Origin: JABDMH01 sp965223215
Lineage (GTDB): Bacteria > Bacteroidota > Bacteroidia > Chitinophagales > Saprospiraceae
Length of the DNA: 64,000 nt
Direction: 5' to 3'
NCBI GenBank assembly: GCA_965223215.1
Contig: CBDCVZ010000010.1
Span: 3,286,001-3,350,000 of the forward strand
Shown piece after piece: positions 9,444 through 17,873 of this stretch. Within the stretch, counting starts at the first letter, position 1, and each line of letters opens with the position of its first letter. The notes below the pieces were generated by a model, which did not search any database, was not told where the DNA came from, and saw nothing but the letters and a program-made list of their open reading frames with translations. A program made the translations under genes and the position numbers.

Positions 9444-9908
9444 ATGCACACTCGAATCGTTAGTGGCTTGGTCGCCCTATTATGTACCTCCTTTGTTTTC
9501 AGTCAAAATCTGACCGCAGATGAACAGAGGGTAAAGGATCTCAAAGAAAAAGTGTGGCCGAAAGCCTGCAAAGAACAAAACACCACCCTACTGGATAAGA
9601 TCCTAGCAGAGGAATTTTTCATGATTGATGCGGATGGAAATACCTTCAGCAAGTCACAAGAGATCGAATACCACCAGCAAAATAAACCCACCTATGAGTC
9701 ATTTACTTACCATGTGGGAAGGTTGCTCATCTTTGATCACAGCACCGCGATAATGAATGGTCTTGCCGTGATTACTGGTACCGATGACCATGGTGCATAC
9801 ACCACCACTTACCAATCGAGCGATGTGATGATCAAACGCAACGGCGAATGGCAGACGGTTTCCTCCCACATTTCGGGTATGCGCAAAGACTATGAGGGCG
9901 GGGATTAG
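9444..9908 (+). CDS. Secreted DUF4440 / NTF2-like protein
   Basis: 154 residues. A signal peptide (MHTRIVSGLVALLCTSFVFSQ) is followed by a SnoaL/NTF2-like alpha-beta cone: KDLKEKVWPKACKEQNTTLLDKILAEEFFMIDADGN, then strands GRLLIFDHSTAIMNGLAVITG and DVMIKRNGEWQTVSSHIS. DUF4440 proteins share the ketosteroid-isomerase fold; most have no known activity and are thought to bind small hydrophobic ligands. The signal peptide points to a periplasmic location. It is convergent with purC. Confidence 0.75.
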   Translation: MHTRIVSGLVALLCTSFVFSQNLTADEQRVKDLKEKVWPKACKEQNTTLLDKILAEEFFMIDADGNTFSKSQEIEYHQQNKPTYESFTYHVGRLLIFDHSTAIMNGLAVITGTDDHGAYTTTYQSSDVMIKRNGEWQTVSSHISGMRKDYEGGD

Positions 9909-9967
9909 CACCGATGGGACAAAACATCCTGGGGGTCACGATTGATCTGTTTGTAGTTGGATGAAGT

Positions 9968-10909
9968 TCACGACCAGGCAAAATAGCGATCTAAGTTTTT
10001 CAGTATTCGACCTGTAATATCTGCTGTATCTCCTTTTTCCAGTGGATGACCAGTGACTTTGTGGAACAGCTCTAGGTACCTCTCGGTCACGGTCTGTAAA
10101 AACTCATCTGGCATAGCCGGCATGGCCTGTCCTTCTTTTCCTTGAAATCCATTTTCCATCAGCCATTCTCTGACAAATTCTTTAGAAAGCTGTCTTTGCC
10201 GTTCGCCCAAGGCCTGCCGCTGTTCATAGCCATCCTGGTAATAGTACCGCGAACTGTCGGGTGTATGAATTTCATCAATGAGATAGATTTCGTCACCGAT
10301 TTTTCCAAATTCGTATTTGGTGTCTACTAAGATCAATCCGCGTTCAGCAGCCATTTGTGTGCCACGTTCAAAGAGTTGGTGGGTGTAGTTACACAGCGTC
10401 TTCCATTCCTCCTCAGAAACCAGTCCCTGCTCGAGTATTTCGTCTGCGCTAATATCTTCATCATGCCCTTCTTCAGCCTTGGTTGCTGGCGTAATGATTG
10501 GTCTGCGAAATCGATCACTTTCCCGCATACCATCATCCATGGGTTCACCACATAGCGTCCGGTGGCCTAACTGGTATTCTCTCCAGGCGTGCCCTGCCAA
10601 ATAGCCACGGATAACCATTTCAATCATGATGGGCTCACATTTTTTGCCCACAGCTACATTCGGGTCGGGATTTGCAATCAACCAATTGGGAACGATGTCA
10701 CGGGTGGCATTTAGGAAATGAGAAGCAGTCTGATTCAAAACCTGTCCTTTGTAGGGAATGGCCCGAGGAAGTACATGATCAAAGGCCGAGATTCGATCGG
10801 TTGCGATCATGATCAATTGATCTCCCAGGGTATAGACATCCCTCACTTTTCCGCGATAAAATGAAGTTTGTCCAGGTAATTCAAAATTGGTTTGAAACAG
10901 TGCCGACAT
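9968..10909 (-). CDS. purC: Phosphoribosylaminoimidazole-succinocarboxamide synthase
   Basis: Converts CAIR plus aspartate and ATP to SAICAR, the seventh step of IMP synthesis. The protein is 313 residues, the longer yeast-Ade1-like form found in Bacteroidota. Signature segments are FYRGKVRDVYTLGDQLIMIATDRISAFDHVLP at the N-terminus (the ATP loop), EMVIRGYLAGHAWREY, and the SAICAR motif LVDTKYEFGK followed by IDEIHTPDSSRYY. The last residues (RILKNLDRYFAWS) end normally. The gene appears monocistronic, about 120 bases downstream of the transporter gene on the same strand. Confidence 0.95.
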   Translation of the reverse strand: MSALFQTNFELPGQTSFYRGKVRDVYTLGDQLIMIATDRISAFDHVLPRAIPYKGQVLNQTASHFLNATRDIVPNWLIANPDPNVAVGKKCEPIMIEMVIRGYLAGHAWREYQLGHRTLCGEPMDDGMRESDRFRRPIITPATKAEEGHDEDISADEILEQGLVSEEEWKTLCNYTHQLFERGTQMAAERGLILVDTKYEFGKIGDEIYLIDEIHTPDSSRYYYQDGYEQRQALGERQRQLSKEFVREWLMENGFQGKEGQAMPAMPDEFLQTVTERYLELFHKVTGHPLEKGDTADITGRILKNLDRYFAWS

Positions 10910-11031
10910 GGCGGGAAGATATTAGAAAGATTTGGAAGATTGGTGAGAATTCAGTGTTTTGAAAAAATTCGAGATTGACGAGATCGATGGATATCAAATG
11001 AGTGTACCAATCACAATGTCCCTGGTTCGTC

Positions 11032-12276
11032 TCACGATAAATTACTAACGGCCGCCTCGCGATCGATGGGTTTATCCTTAAACAGAAGGGCGAATAGCAC
11101 GGTAACCCCAGCCGCCATGATGGCGGGGACCCACCAGATCGATTTCCAAAGATGGAGTGTTTCACCATTGTCAGCCACGGTGTAGCTATCAACTACAATG
11201 CCTGAAGCCCATGATCCGATTAGCATTCCGAAACCATAAGTAACTACGGTTATAAATCCTTGTGCACTTGCCTGTATCTTTTTAGGTGCTGCCTCGTCAA
11301 CATAGATCTGACCAGTAACAAAGAAAAAGTCGTAGCAGACACCATGCAGGACGATACCGAAATAATACATGAAAACCAATTCTTCATTATTGCCGTAGGC
11401 AAACAGCAGATAGCGGATCGCCCAGGCCAGCATGCCTATGATCATCATTTTCTTAACCCCCAATCGAACGAAGAAAAATGGGATAAGCAGCATAAACACA
11501 ATCTCAGAAACCTGGCCGAGTGTCATTTTTGAGGCTGTGTTTTGCATGCCCATTTCATTGAGAAATCCATTCGTAAAGCTGTAGTAAAAAGCCAGCGGAA
11601 TAGAAATCAGCAATGAACTGATGATGAGAATGGCGAATGATCGATCCTTCATTAATTCGATCGCGTCTAAGCCGAGTACATCCCGGACGGTGACTTTTTC
11701 TCCGGTGGATTTCGGAGGGGTGGTAGGTAAGAATAAGGAATAGACGCCAAGCAAAATCGATACGACGGCCCCAATCTTAAATGGGATGGCCGTATTTTCA
11801 ATACCATGTCCAAGAACCATAGGCATTAGGCTTCCGATCACGAGTCCGGCGATGATCCAACCTATGGTGCCAAGTACGCGAATATTGGGGAACTCTTGTC
11901 CGGGATTTTCCATCTGGTTAAAACAAATTGCATTCGCCAGAGCCAAAGTCGGCATATAACATAGGCTGTAAATCAACAAAATCCAGAAGAATGGCGAGGG
12001 CTCGGTAACAGAAGCAATCAACCAAAGAATTATGCCTCCCACAATATGTAAAACCGACATCAATTTCTCTGCGGCGAAAAAGCGATCTGCGATCATCCCG
12101 ACAATAAAAGGTGCCACAATGGCTCCCCAATTAATGGTACTATAAGCTGCACCCACATTAATACCATCAAATCCAATCTCGAGCAGGTAGGTACTCATGG
12201 TGACATACCAGGCACCCCATACGAAGAATTGAAAAAACATCATTATCGAAAGTTGGACTTGGATCTTTATGTTCAT
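11032..12276 (-). CDS. MFS transporter, nucleoside:H+ symporter (NHS) family
   Basis: About 414 residues from the Met at 12276, with some twelve hydrophobic helices. The opening IMMFFQFFVWGAWYVTMSTYLLEIGFDG resembles NupG/XapB-type nucleoside permeases and their Bacteroidota relatives, as do PFIVGMIADRFFAAEKLM and ICFNQMENPGQEFPNIRVLGTIGWI. These inner-membrane carriers import nucleosides with protons. The first 20 residues of the longest frame are polar and out of register with the helix, so the inner start is preferred. Its position before purC suggests a link to purine supply, but the roughly 120-base gap makes co-transcription only possible. Confidence 0.8.
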   Translation of the reverse strand: MNIKIQVQLSIMMFFQFFVWGAWYVTMSTYLLEIGFDGINVGAAYSTINWGAIVAPFIVGMIADRFFAAEKLMSVLHIVGGIILWLIASVTEPSPFFWILLIYSLCYMPTLALANAICFNQMENPGQEFPNIRVLGTIGWIIAGLVIGSLMPMVLGHGIENTAIPFKIGAVVSILLGVYSLFLPTTPPKSTGEKVTVRDVLGLDAIELMKDRSFAILIISSLLISIPLAFYYSFTNGFLNEMGMQNTASKMTLGQVSEIVFMLLIPFFFVRLGVKKMMIIGMLAWAIRYLLFAYGNNEELVFMYYFGIVLHGVCYDFFFVTGQIYVDEAAPKKIQASAQGFITVVTYGFGMLIGSWASGIVVDSYTVADNGETLHLWKSIWWVPAIMAAGVTVLFALLFKDKPIDREAAVSNLS

Positions 12277-12592
12277 CGAGTTGAATTTGGTCTGAATTTT
12301 TTGAAAGGTTCGTTCGGCTTCTCGCCACAGGATCAAGATGCCAATGAAAAATACAAAACCATAAGCAAATGACTGTAGCTCTACGAGCTCTCCTTTCCCG
12401 GTGTTGTGGTGCTAGGATCTACCTAAGATATTTCGTTGAAAGTGTGGCTCCAGAATCTCTCTCGTAGATCTTCAGTGGATGCATTTCCAACAATATTTAA
12501 GCGGTTGCGATGGCCATGAATTGAGTGCCCAGACCCACTGGTGGTCTAGAATCTCCGCGTTCTGCTAGGAGCTTTATGATGCTATGAAGTGA

Positions 12593-13030
12593 TCAGAGGT
12601 TCTTGACGGTATTTCGATCCGTTAGCACCTCCTTGAGTTCTTTGAGAAAAGCATACTCGTGAGGTAGCACTTTCTTCACAGCTTCCTTCACTGCAACAAA
12701 AGTACCTTGCTCTAATTCTGGAATGATTGTCTTCACCCTATCTTTCACGTAGAGCACGTCATTCTTGATAATGGATCGCATGGACGGAATGTCATGATAA
12801 TCACCTTCAATGGCAATGGCCCGGCATTTCATGCCTTCATTACACTCTACACAGTCTAATTCTATCAATTCAGTCTCTTCTACGACAATGGGTTCTGGGA
12901 CCTGCGGAATTTGCTTCTGGGGAATGCTCCAGACCGGATTTTCATCTCCAGGATCGCTCACTAGAAAGATTTCTAGACCTTTCTCAGCAAATCGATAGAT
13001 GATCAGACAAGCTTTTTCAAAAACACTCAT
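12593..13030 (-). CDS. Nudix-like small protein without a Nudix box
   Basis: 145 residues. The N-terminus ACLIIYRFAEKGLEIFLVSDPGDENPVWSIPQ looks like the first strands of a Nudix hydrolase fold (a lead-in of the FLLVxxxxxxWxIPKG type). The expected GX5EX7REUXEEXGU box is absent; instead a Cys-containing acidic stretch (LIELDCVECNEGMKC) follows. The C-terminal helix EQGTFVAVKEAVKKVLPHEYAFLKELKEV could stand in for the terminal helix. If the fold assignment holds it is a non-catalytic or rewired member; otherwise the function is unknown. It is divergent from the gene at 13190. Confidence 0.55.
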   Translation of the reverse strand: MSVFEKACLIIYRFAEKGLEIFLVSDPGDENPVWSIPQKQIPQVPEPIVVEETELIELDCVECNEGMKCRAIAIEGDYHDIPSMRSIIKNDVLYVKDRVKTIIPELEQGTFVAVKEAVKKVLPHEYAFLKELKEVLTDRNTVKNL

Positions 13031-13161
13031 ATTCTAAGTTAGAAAAAATGGGCTAATCGGCTTCGTTCATATCAGTTTTTCTACCATACATAGGCAAATA
13101 TTGATCCACAACAGGGATTTGACCTTCCCCATCACAGTATTTTAAAAAACTTCATTTCGAC

Positions 13162-13169
13162 TATCTTTG
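13162..13169 (+). promoter_or_regulatory. Bacteroidota -7 promoter box (TATCTTTG)
   Basis: TATCTTTG exactly matches TAnnTTTG and sits 20 bases before the ATG at 13190, leaving a short untranslated leader. The region about 20-25 bases upstream is T-rich but lacks a clear TTTG. Confidence 0.5.
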
Positions 13170-13189
13170 TTACTTGAACAGCGGCTAAG

Positions 13190-13858
13190 ATGATTAGTTT
13201 AATTGGTATCATCATATTTATGATGAGTATCTACTTAATGAACAAGATGTTTTTTGGTTTTCAACCGGGAAGTAAAAAGATCAATTCAGATGTTGGACGG
13301 TTTCGAACCAATGCACTGAAGTGGAAAGATGAATTGATCAAGTGGGATCAAGAAGAGTTTGAATTATTCTCCTTGATCCAGAAAAATCAGGTCACCAAAC
13401 GTGGATTCGGAAAGTCGTTCGAGGGAGTCATTCAGTCGATCTACCACGAGCCCATGCTCTACTACTACCTAAAAGAGTATCCCGCTGCCAAAAAGAATGC
13501 AATCATATTTGCTCAGTCCGCACGTTACGAGATTGTGTATCGCATTCGAGCTAAGAATGCTCAGGTTTTTGTCAATGAAAACTTTCTTGGAACCTTGCAG
13601 AGGGATGGCAGCCTGGTCCGAGAAAATGGTCGCGTGCAGGTAGGCAAGATTAAACCTATCAGTACTCAATTGAGTGAAATCTATGTCGGTGAGAAAATGA
13701 TGGGCAGCGTGGTGCTTCCGGTCGAAGATCCGGGTGTAAATCCACGTGCTTTCGACATCGATGAAAAAATGAATGACGAAGAACAGATGATCTTCATGGT
13801 CTTAGGTGTCTATGAAGTCATAGCCCATCTAACGAACACCAGGAAATCAAGCTCCTAA
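13190..13858 (+). CDS. Membrane-anchored protein of unknown function
   Basis: 222 residues with one N-terminal hydrophobic segment (ISLIGIIIFMMSIYLMNKMFFGF), then a soluble domain. No family is recognised. A run of short beta-like strands (YEIVYRIRAKNAQVFVNENFLGTL, RVQVGKIKPI) precedes an acidic helical end (DIDEKMNDEEQMIFMVLGVYEVIAHL). The beta pattern faintly resembles LURP-one/scramblase-like domains, but this is weak. The stop codon lies inside the 3' end of the convergent rpoD gene (12-base overlap), which makes mutual antisense effects possible. A good TAnnTTTG promoter box precedes it. Confidence 0.7.
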   Translation: MISLIGIIIFMMSIYLMNKMFFGFQPGSKKINSDVGRFRTNALKWKDELIKWDQEEFELFSLIQKNQVTKRGFGKSFEGVIQSIYHEPMLYYYLKEYPAAKKNAIIFAQSARYEIVYRIRAKNAQVFVNENFLGTLQRDGSLVRENGRVQVGKIKPISTQLSEIYVGEKMMGSVVLPVEDPGVNPRAFDIDEKMNDEEQMIFMVLGVYEVIAHLTNTRKSSS

Positions 13859-14716
13859 GTAAGATTTTAGAGCGTTGCGATTGTATGACCGGCGCAGTCG
13901 TCTGAGTGCCCTTTCTTTGATCTGACGAACCCGCTCTCGGGTGAGACCATATAGTTCACCAATTTCCTCTAGCGTCCTTGCATTAAGTCCATTCAGACCG
14001 TAATAGGCAACGAGCACTTCAACCTCTCTAGGCGATAACATCGAGAGTCCTCCCTGTACTTCTCGCTTAAGTGACTCTTCCATCAACTGAAGATCTGGAC
14101 TCATGTTGTCATCAAAGGTCATCAGATCTAAGAGCGTCGAATTATCATCATTATCGCTGATGGGTGCATCGACGGAGAGGTGTCTCACGCTGCCCTTCAA
14201 CACTGTGGTGATCTCATGCGGGGTCATTTCCAGCATGTCTGCCAACTCCTCGATGGACGGTTCACGTTCAAACTCTTGCGTAAAGTAGGTAATGGCGTCG
14301 TTCACTTTGTTGTACTGGCCAACCTTGTTTAGGGGCAATCGAACTAACCTGGAGTATTCAACAATGGCCTGCAAAATGGATTGTCTGATCCACCAAACCG
14401 CGTATGAAATAAATTTGAATCCCTTCGTTTCATCAAAGCGTTTGGCCGCCTTCATAAGTCCGAGGTTGCCCTCATTGATCAAATCACTTAGTGACAAGCC
14501 TTGGTTTTGGTACTGCTTTGCAACTGAAACCACAAACCTTAAATTGGCCTTCGTCAACGTGTCAAGTGCATCCGTATCACCTGCTTTAATACGTTGGGCA
14601 AGTACCGTTTCATCCTCGGCTCGCAGTAACGGGATTTTCGAAATATCATTCAGGTATTTATCGAGCGCAAGGCTTTCACGATTCGTTATTTTATTCGTGA
14701 TTTTTAGCTGCCGCAT
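13847..14716 (-). CDS. rpoD: Primary RNA polymerase sigma factor (RpoD/SigA)
   Basis: 289 residues, the short primary sigma factor typical of Bacteroidota, with no region 1.1 or large non-conserved insert. Region 1.2 (SLALDKYLNDISKIPLL), region 2 (LRFVVSVAKQYQNQGLSLSDLINEGNLGL, then FKFISYAVWWIRQSI), region 3 (residues about 125-200) and region 4 with its helix-turn-helix (TLEEIGELYGLTRERVRQIK) are all intact. It directs RNA polymerase to housekeeping promoters, which in this phylum carry TAnnTTTG and TTTG boxes rather than the proteobacterial -10/-35. The 3' end overlaps the convergent gene at 13190 by 12 bases. Confidence 0.95.
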   Translation of the reverse strand: MRQLKITNKITNRESLALDKYLNDISKIPLLRAEDETVLAQRIKAGDTDALDTLTKANLRFVVSVAKQYQNQGLSLSDLINEGNLGLMKAAKRFDETKGFKFISYAVWWIRQSILQAIVEYSRLVRLPLNKVGQYNKVNDAITYFTQEFEREPSIEELADMLEMTPHEITTVLKGSVRHLSVDAPISDNDDNSTLLDLMTFDDNMSPDLQLMEESLKREVQGGLSMLSPREVEVLVAYYGLNGLNARTLEEIGELYGLTRERVRQIKERALRRLRRSYNRNALKSYLGA

Positions 14717-15135
14717 AAATGCTTGATTTCTAGGTTTTTAACTTTCAGGGGTTGACTTTGTGCAGATTATTTTGTATACCCTGCTATCTAAAAGACAACT
14801 ACGGCCACAAAAAAGTTTCCAACACACTTACTGACGGGTTAAAAAAATGTTCGTCGTCACCTCTTGACGCCATCTCCTGCTGTCCTTCTTGTCCAAAGAT
14901 GGGAAGGTCAAGAAAGGTTCCATCTGCTGGTCCACCAGCATAGTAACGCGTCACATTCAACGAATGTTGGGGCGTACTACCTGCAAAACTGTCATGGAAA
15001 TGTTATTGCCTTGGGGAGGCTTTTGGTAAAAGACGGAAATCTAGGGACCCAAACCCCTACACAAAGAAGCTCGACAGGGATGAAATCGAGTTAATTAAAG
15101 GGAAAACTCAAGTTAAAGAGCAACAATACTCGATG
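14717..15135. other. Intergenic region upstream of rpoD and downstream of pnp
   Basis: About 420 bases with no confident gene. It should contain the rpoD promoter and the pnp 3' end. A minus-strand frame open from 15002 to a TAG at 14799-14801 reads like a protein fragment but has no start codon near its beginning and no family resemblance. No strong terminator hairpin with a T-tract was found. Confidence 0.5.
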
Positions 15136-17283
15136 CTACCGATTGTTTTCGCGTTTTTCTGGTTTTGGCATCAAAGCCTTGCGCGAGAGTCGGATCTTAC
15201 CGGTCTTCTGATCTACACCAATCACTTTCACCTTCAACTTGTCTCCTTCCTTAAAGACGTCTTCAACTTTATTGATTCGTGAATGTGAAAACTCAGAAAT
15301 ATGTAGCAAGCCACTCTTTCCACTAAAGTCTACGAATACACCATAAGGTGCCAGGGTCTTGACCACCGCATCATACTCTCCACCAATTTCAGGTGTAAAG
15401 GTGATCTTATTGATCATTTGTAGTGCTTTATCAATTCCCTCTTTATCATCACTAGAGATCTGAACAATGCCTCTATTATCAACCTCCTCGATACTGATTA
15501 CGGTCCCTGTTCTCTCCTGCATGTCTTGAATGACTTTACCACCTGGTCCGATCACAGCACCAATAAAGCTTTTGTCGATGGTGAGCTCAACCAATCGAGG
15601 AGCGTGTGGTTTGAGGTCCTCACGTGGAGAAGCAATCACCTTAGACATTTCATCCAGGATATGTAGCCGACCAGCTTTGGCTTGTTCAAGTGCCTTTTCC
15701 AGGGTTTCATAGGGCAAGCCATCGATCTTTATGTCCATTTGACAGGCACAAATTCCCTTGCGGGTGCCGGTTACCTTGAAATCCATGTCTCCGAGTGCGT
15801 CTTCATCCCCAAGGATGTCAGTGAGGATGGCGTGCTTATCTCCTTCAGAGATCATTCCCATGGCAATACCCGATACTGGTTCCTTAATGCGAATTCCACC
15901 ATCCATCAACGCCATGGATCCAGCACATACAGTGGCCATGGAAGAAGAACCATTGGATTCCAAAATGTCGGAGACGATCCGTATGGTATAGGGTTGATCT
16001 GAAGGAAGGACCTTCTTTAGTGATCTGGCCGCCAAATTTGCATGACCGACTTCTCTTCGGCCTGGACCACGCATTGGCCGCACTTCACCCACCGAGAATG
16101 CTGGAAAATTGTAATGCAGGATAAAATTATTGTGGGTGTAATCCAGGGCAGTGTCCACGAGTCCTTGATCAATCTTGGTACCTAAAGTAAGGGAGGTCAA
16201 GGACTGCGTCTCTCCCCGATTGAAAATGGCAGAGCCATGGGCAGCTGGCAAGTAATCAATCTCACACCAAATTGGACGTACCTCATCATATTTTCTTCCG
16301 TCAAGGCGAACACCCTCATCCAACACAATATCTCGGATGGTTTGCTTCTTGATCTTATCAAAATACTGCTTTACAGTCGGCATGTGCTCCTCGTGAAATT
16401 CCTCACCCTTATTTTCAAGAATATGGGCATCCAGCTCTTCTGCAATCTGGGTCAGCGCATCCTTTCTCGTTTTCTTATCGTGTGCCCCTTTGGCTACCAT
16501 CGCGATCTTATCCTTGGTCAGGGAAGCCACCAAACTATAGAGCTCTTCGTCGGTTTGTACTTCTTCAATCTCCCGCTTAACAGTGGCTTTTTCACCCACC
16601 TTTTCAGCTAGTTCTAACTGGGCCTTGCATTGAACTTTGATGGCTTCGTGTCCGACCTTGATGGCTTCAATCAAATCAGATTCAGAACATTCAGCGGCCT
16701 CTCCCTCAACCATCATTACGTTTTCCATGGTCGCTGCAATGATCAGGTCAAGATCAGCATCTGCCAGTGCTTCGCGACCCGGATTGACCACCATGGAACC
16801 ATTTATCCTGGCCACTCGTACCTCAGAAATCGGTCCAGCCCACGGGATGTCGGATACAGCTAGAGCGGTCGAGGCTGCCAATGCTGCCAGTGCATCTGGC
16901 ATAGCATCTTTGTCTGCTGAAATTAGGTTGATGATCACTTGCGTATCATTCATATAGCCATCGGGGAAAAGTGGCCTAATGGCTCGATCGACCAATCGAC
17001 ATATCAATACTTCATAGTCAGAAAGACGGGCTTCCCGTCGAAAAAAGTTACCGGGAATTCTACCTACCGAGGCATATTTCTCCTGGTAATCTACAGATAG
17101 TGGGAAAAAAGATGCTCCCTCTCGTGGCTCCTTGGCTGAAACCACTGAACAGAATAGCATGGTGTCGCCTAATTTAACGACCACCGATCCATCGGCTTGC
17201 GTGGCTAACTTGCCTGTTTCCAGGGTGACTTCTCTGCCGTCAGGAAGGGAAAAAGTGGTTGAAATTGGCGTTTGCTTACCCAT
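15136..17283 (-). CDS. pnp: Polyribonucleotide nucleotidyltransferase (PNPase)
   Basis: 715 residues. It degrades RNA 3' to 5' phosphorolytically and is a core part of mRNA turnover. Two RNase PH domains (residues about 15-220 and 330-540) flank a helical linker. RRREVGHANLAARSL and the GISEGD-like catalytic stretch GMISEGDKHAILTDILGDED lie in the second. A KH domain (FIGAVIGPGGKVIQDM, near 560) and a C-terminal S1 domain (GGEYDAVVKTLAPYGVFVDF) complete the standard architecture. It lies directly downstream of rpsO, the classical bacterial arrangement, with a long-range inverted repeat in the spacer. Confidence 0.97.
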   Translation of the reverse strand: MGKQTPISTTFSLPDGREVTLETGKLATQADGSVVVKLGDTMLFCSVVSAKEPREGASFFPLSVDYQEKYASVGRIPGNFFRREARLSDYEVLICRLVDRAIRPLFPDGYMNDTQVIINLISADKDAMPDALAALAASTALAVSDIPWAGPISEVRVARINGSMVVNPGREALADADLDLIIAATMENVMMVEGEAAECSESDLIEAIKVGHEAIKVQCKAQLELAEKVGEKATVKREIEEVQTDEELYSLVASLTKDKIAMVAKGAHDKKTRKDALTQIAEELDAHILENKGEEFHEEHMPTVKQYFDKIKKQTIRDIVLDEGVRLDGRKYDEVRPIWCEIDYLPAAHGSAIFNRGETQSLTSLTLGTKIDQGLVDTALDYTHNNFILHYNFPAFSVGEVRPMRGPGRREVGHANLAARSLKKVLPSDQPYTIRIVSDILESNGSSSMATVCAGSMALMDGGIRIKEPVSGIAMGMISEGDKHAILTDILGDEDALGDMDFKVTGTRKGICACQMDIKIDGLPYETLEKALEQAKAGRLHILDEMSKVIASPREDLKPHAPRLVELTIDKSFIGAVIGPGGKVIQDMQERTGTVISIEEVDNRGIVQISSDDKEGIDKALQMINKITFTPEIGGEYDAVVKTLAPYGVFVDFSGKSGLLHISEFSHSRINKVEDVFKEGDKLKVKVIGVDQKTGKIRLSRKALMPKPEKRENNR

Positions 17284-17322
17284 AACTTATTTAGTATTCT
17301 GTATTCTTAGCATAAATATTAG

Positions 17323-17392
17323 ATCATCGAAAGGCCTGGCTCGACCGATTTTCAGCCCCAGCTCTGGTATCTTGATTGTATTATTCGATGAT
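17323..17392 (-). promoter_or_regulatory. Long-range hairpin in the rpsO-pnp spacer
   Basis: ATCATCGAA (17323-17331) is the exact reverse complement of TTCGATGAT (17384-17392). The nine-base arms enclose about 52 bases that contain a smaller GGCT/AGCC pairing. It sits in the pnp leader, 40-109 bases before the pnp ATG. In Escherichia coli the same spacer folds into an RNase III-cleaved stem used for PNPase autoregulation. Equivalent function here is inference from position and structure only. Confidence 0.4.
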
Positions 17393-17410
17393 GGCATGTT
17401 GCAATGCCCG

Positions 17411-17686
17411 TCACTTTCTTAAGCCTAGTCGCTCAATCAGCTCACGATATTCGTTGATGTCGCGGTCAGCAATATATTTTAAAAGTCGCTTACGCTTACC
17501 GACAAGAGACAACAAAGTACGACGTGAGGAGTGATCTTTCTTATTGCGTTGTAGATGCTCTGAAAGACCTTTTATACGATAGGTAAATAGGGCAACTTGC
17601 CCCTTTGCTGATCCGGAATTGTTTTCTGAACCTCCATACTCCTTGAAGATTTCAGCTACCTTTTCTTTACTTAAATAAACAGCCAT
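17411..17686 (-). CDS. rpsO: 30S ribosomal protein S15
   Basis: 91 residues, close to the standard 88-89. The S15 helices are recognisable: KEKVAEIFKEYGG (N-terminal), GSAKGQVALFTYRIKGLSEHLQRNKKDHSSRRTLLSLVGKRKRLLKYI with the H-x-K-D-H-x-SRR-x-L signature, and the terminal REYRELIERLGLRK helix. It binds 16S rRNA helices 20-22 early in small-subunit assembly. Transcription runs on into pnp. A TAnnTTTG box is found about 50 bases upstream. Confidence 0.96.
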   Translation of the reverse strand: MAVYLSKEKVAEIFKEYGGSENNSGSAKGQVALFTYRIKGLSEHLQRNKKDHSSRRTLLSLVGKRKRLLKYIADRDINEYRELIERLGLRK

Positions 17687-17735
17687 CTGTTAGTTTGTTA
17701 CCATTAGTGATTAATACAATCAGTTATAGCGGCTG

Positions 17736-17743
17736 CAAAGATA
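17736..17743 (-). promoter_or_regulatory. -7 promoter box for rpsO-pnp
   Basis: The minus strand reads TATCTTTG, an exact TAnnTTTG, 50 bases before the rpsO start. This is a plausible transcription start for rpsO-pnp with a short leader. Confidence 0.5.
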
Positions 17744-17873
17744 TAAAAAGATTCGTTGCAGAATAGCCCAATGATGCTCGGTTAATTTGATGATCGACGT
17801 TACCGAATTTCGTCGCATTCGTCTCCTCGTGGGTGGTAGCTAGAGGTCTCAAATCCCACCTGCCGGTGGGGTA

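Noticed and set aside
14799..15002. Minus-strand open frame of 67 codons that reads like a protein fragment
   Set aside because: It is bounded by a stop at its beginning with no nearby start codon, shows no family motif, and lies wholly in the rpoD-pnp spacer. It could be a gene remnant but this cannot be supported.
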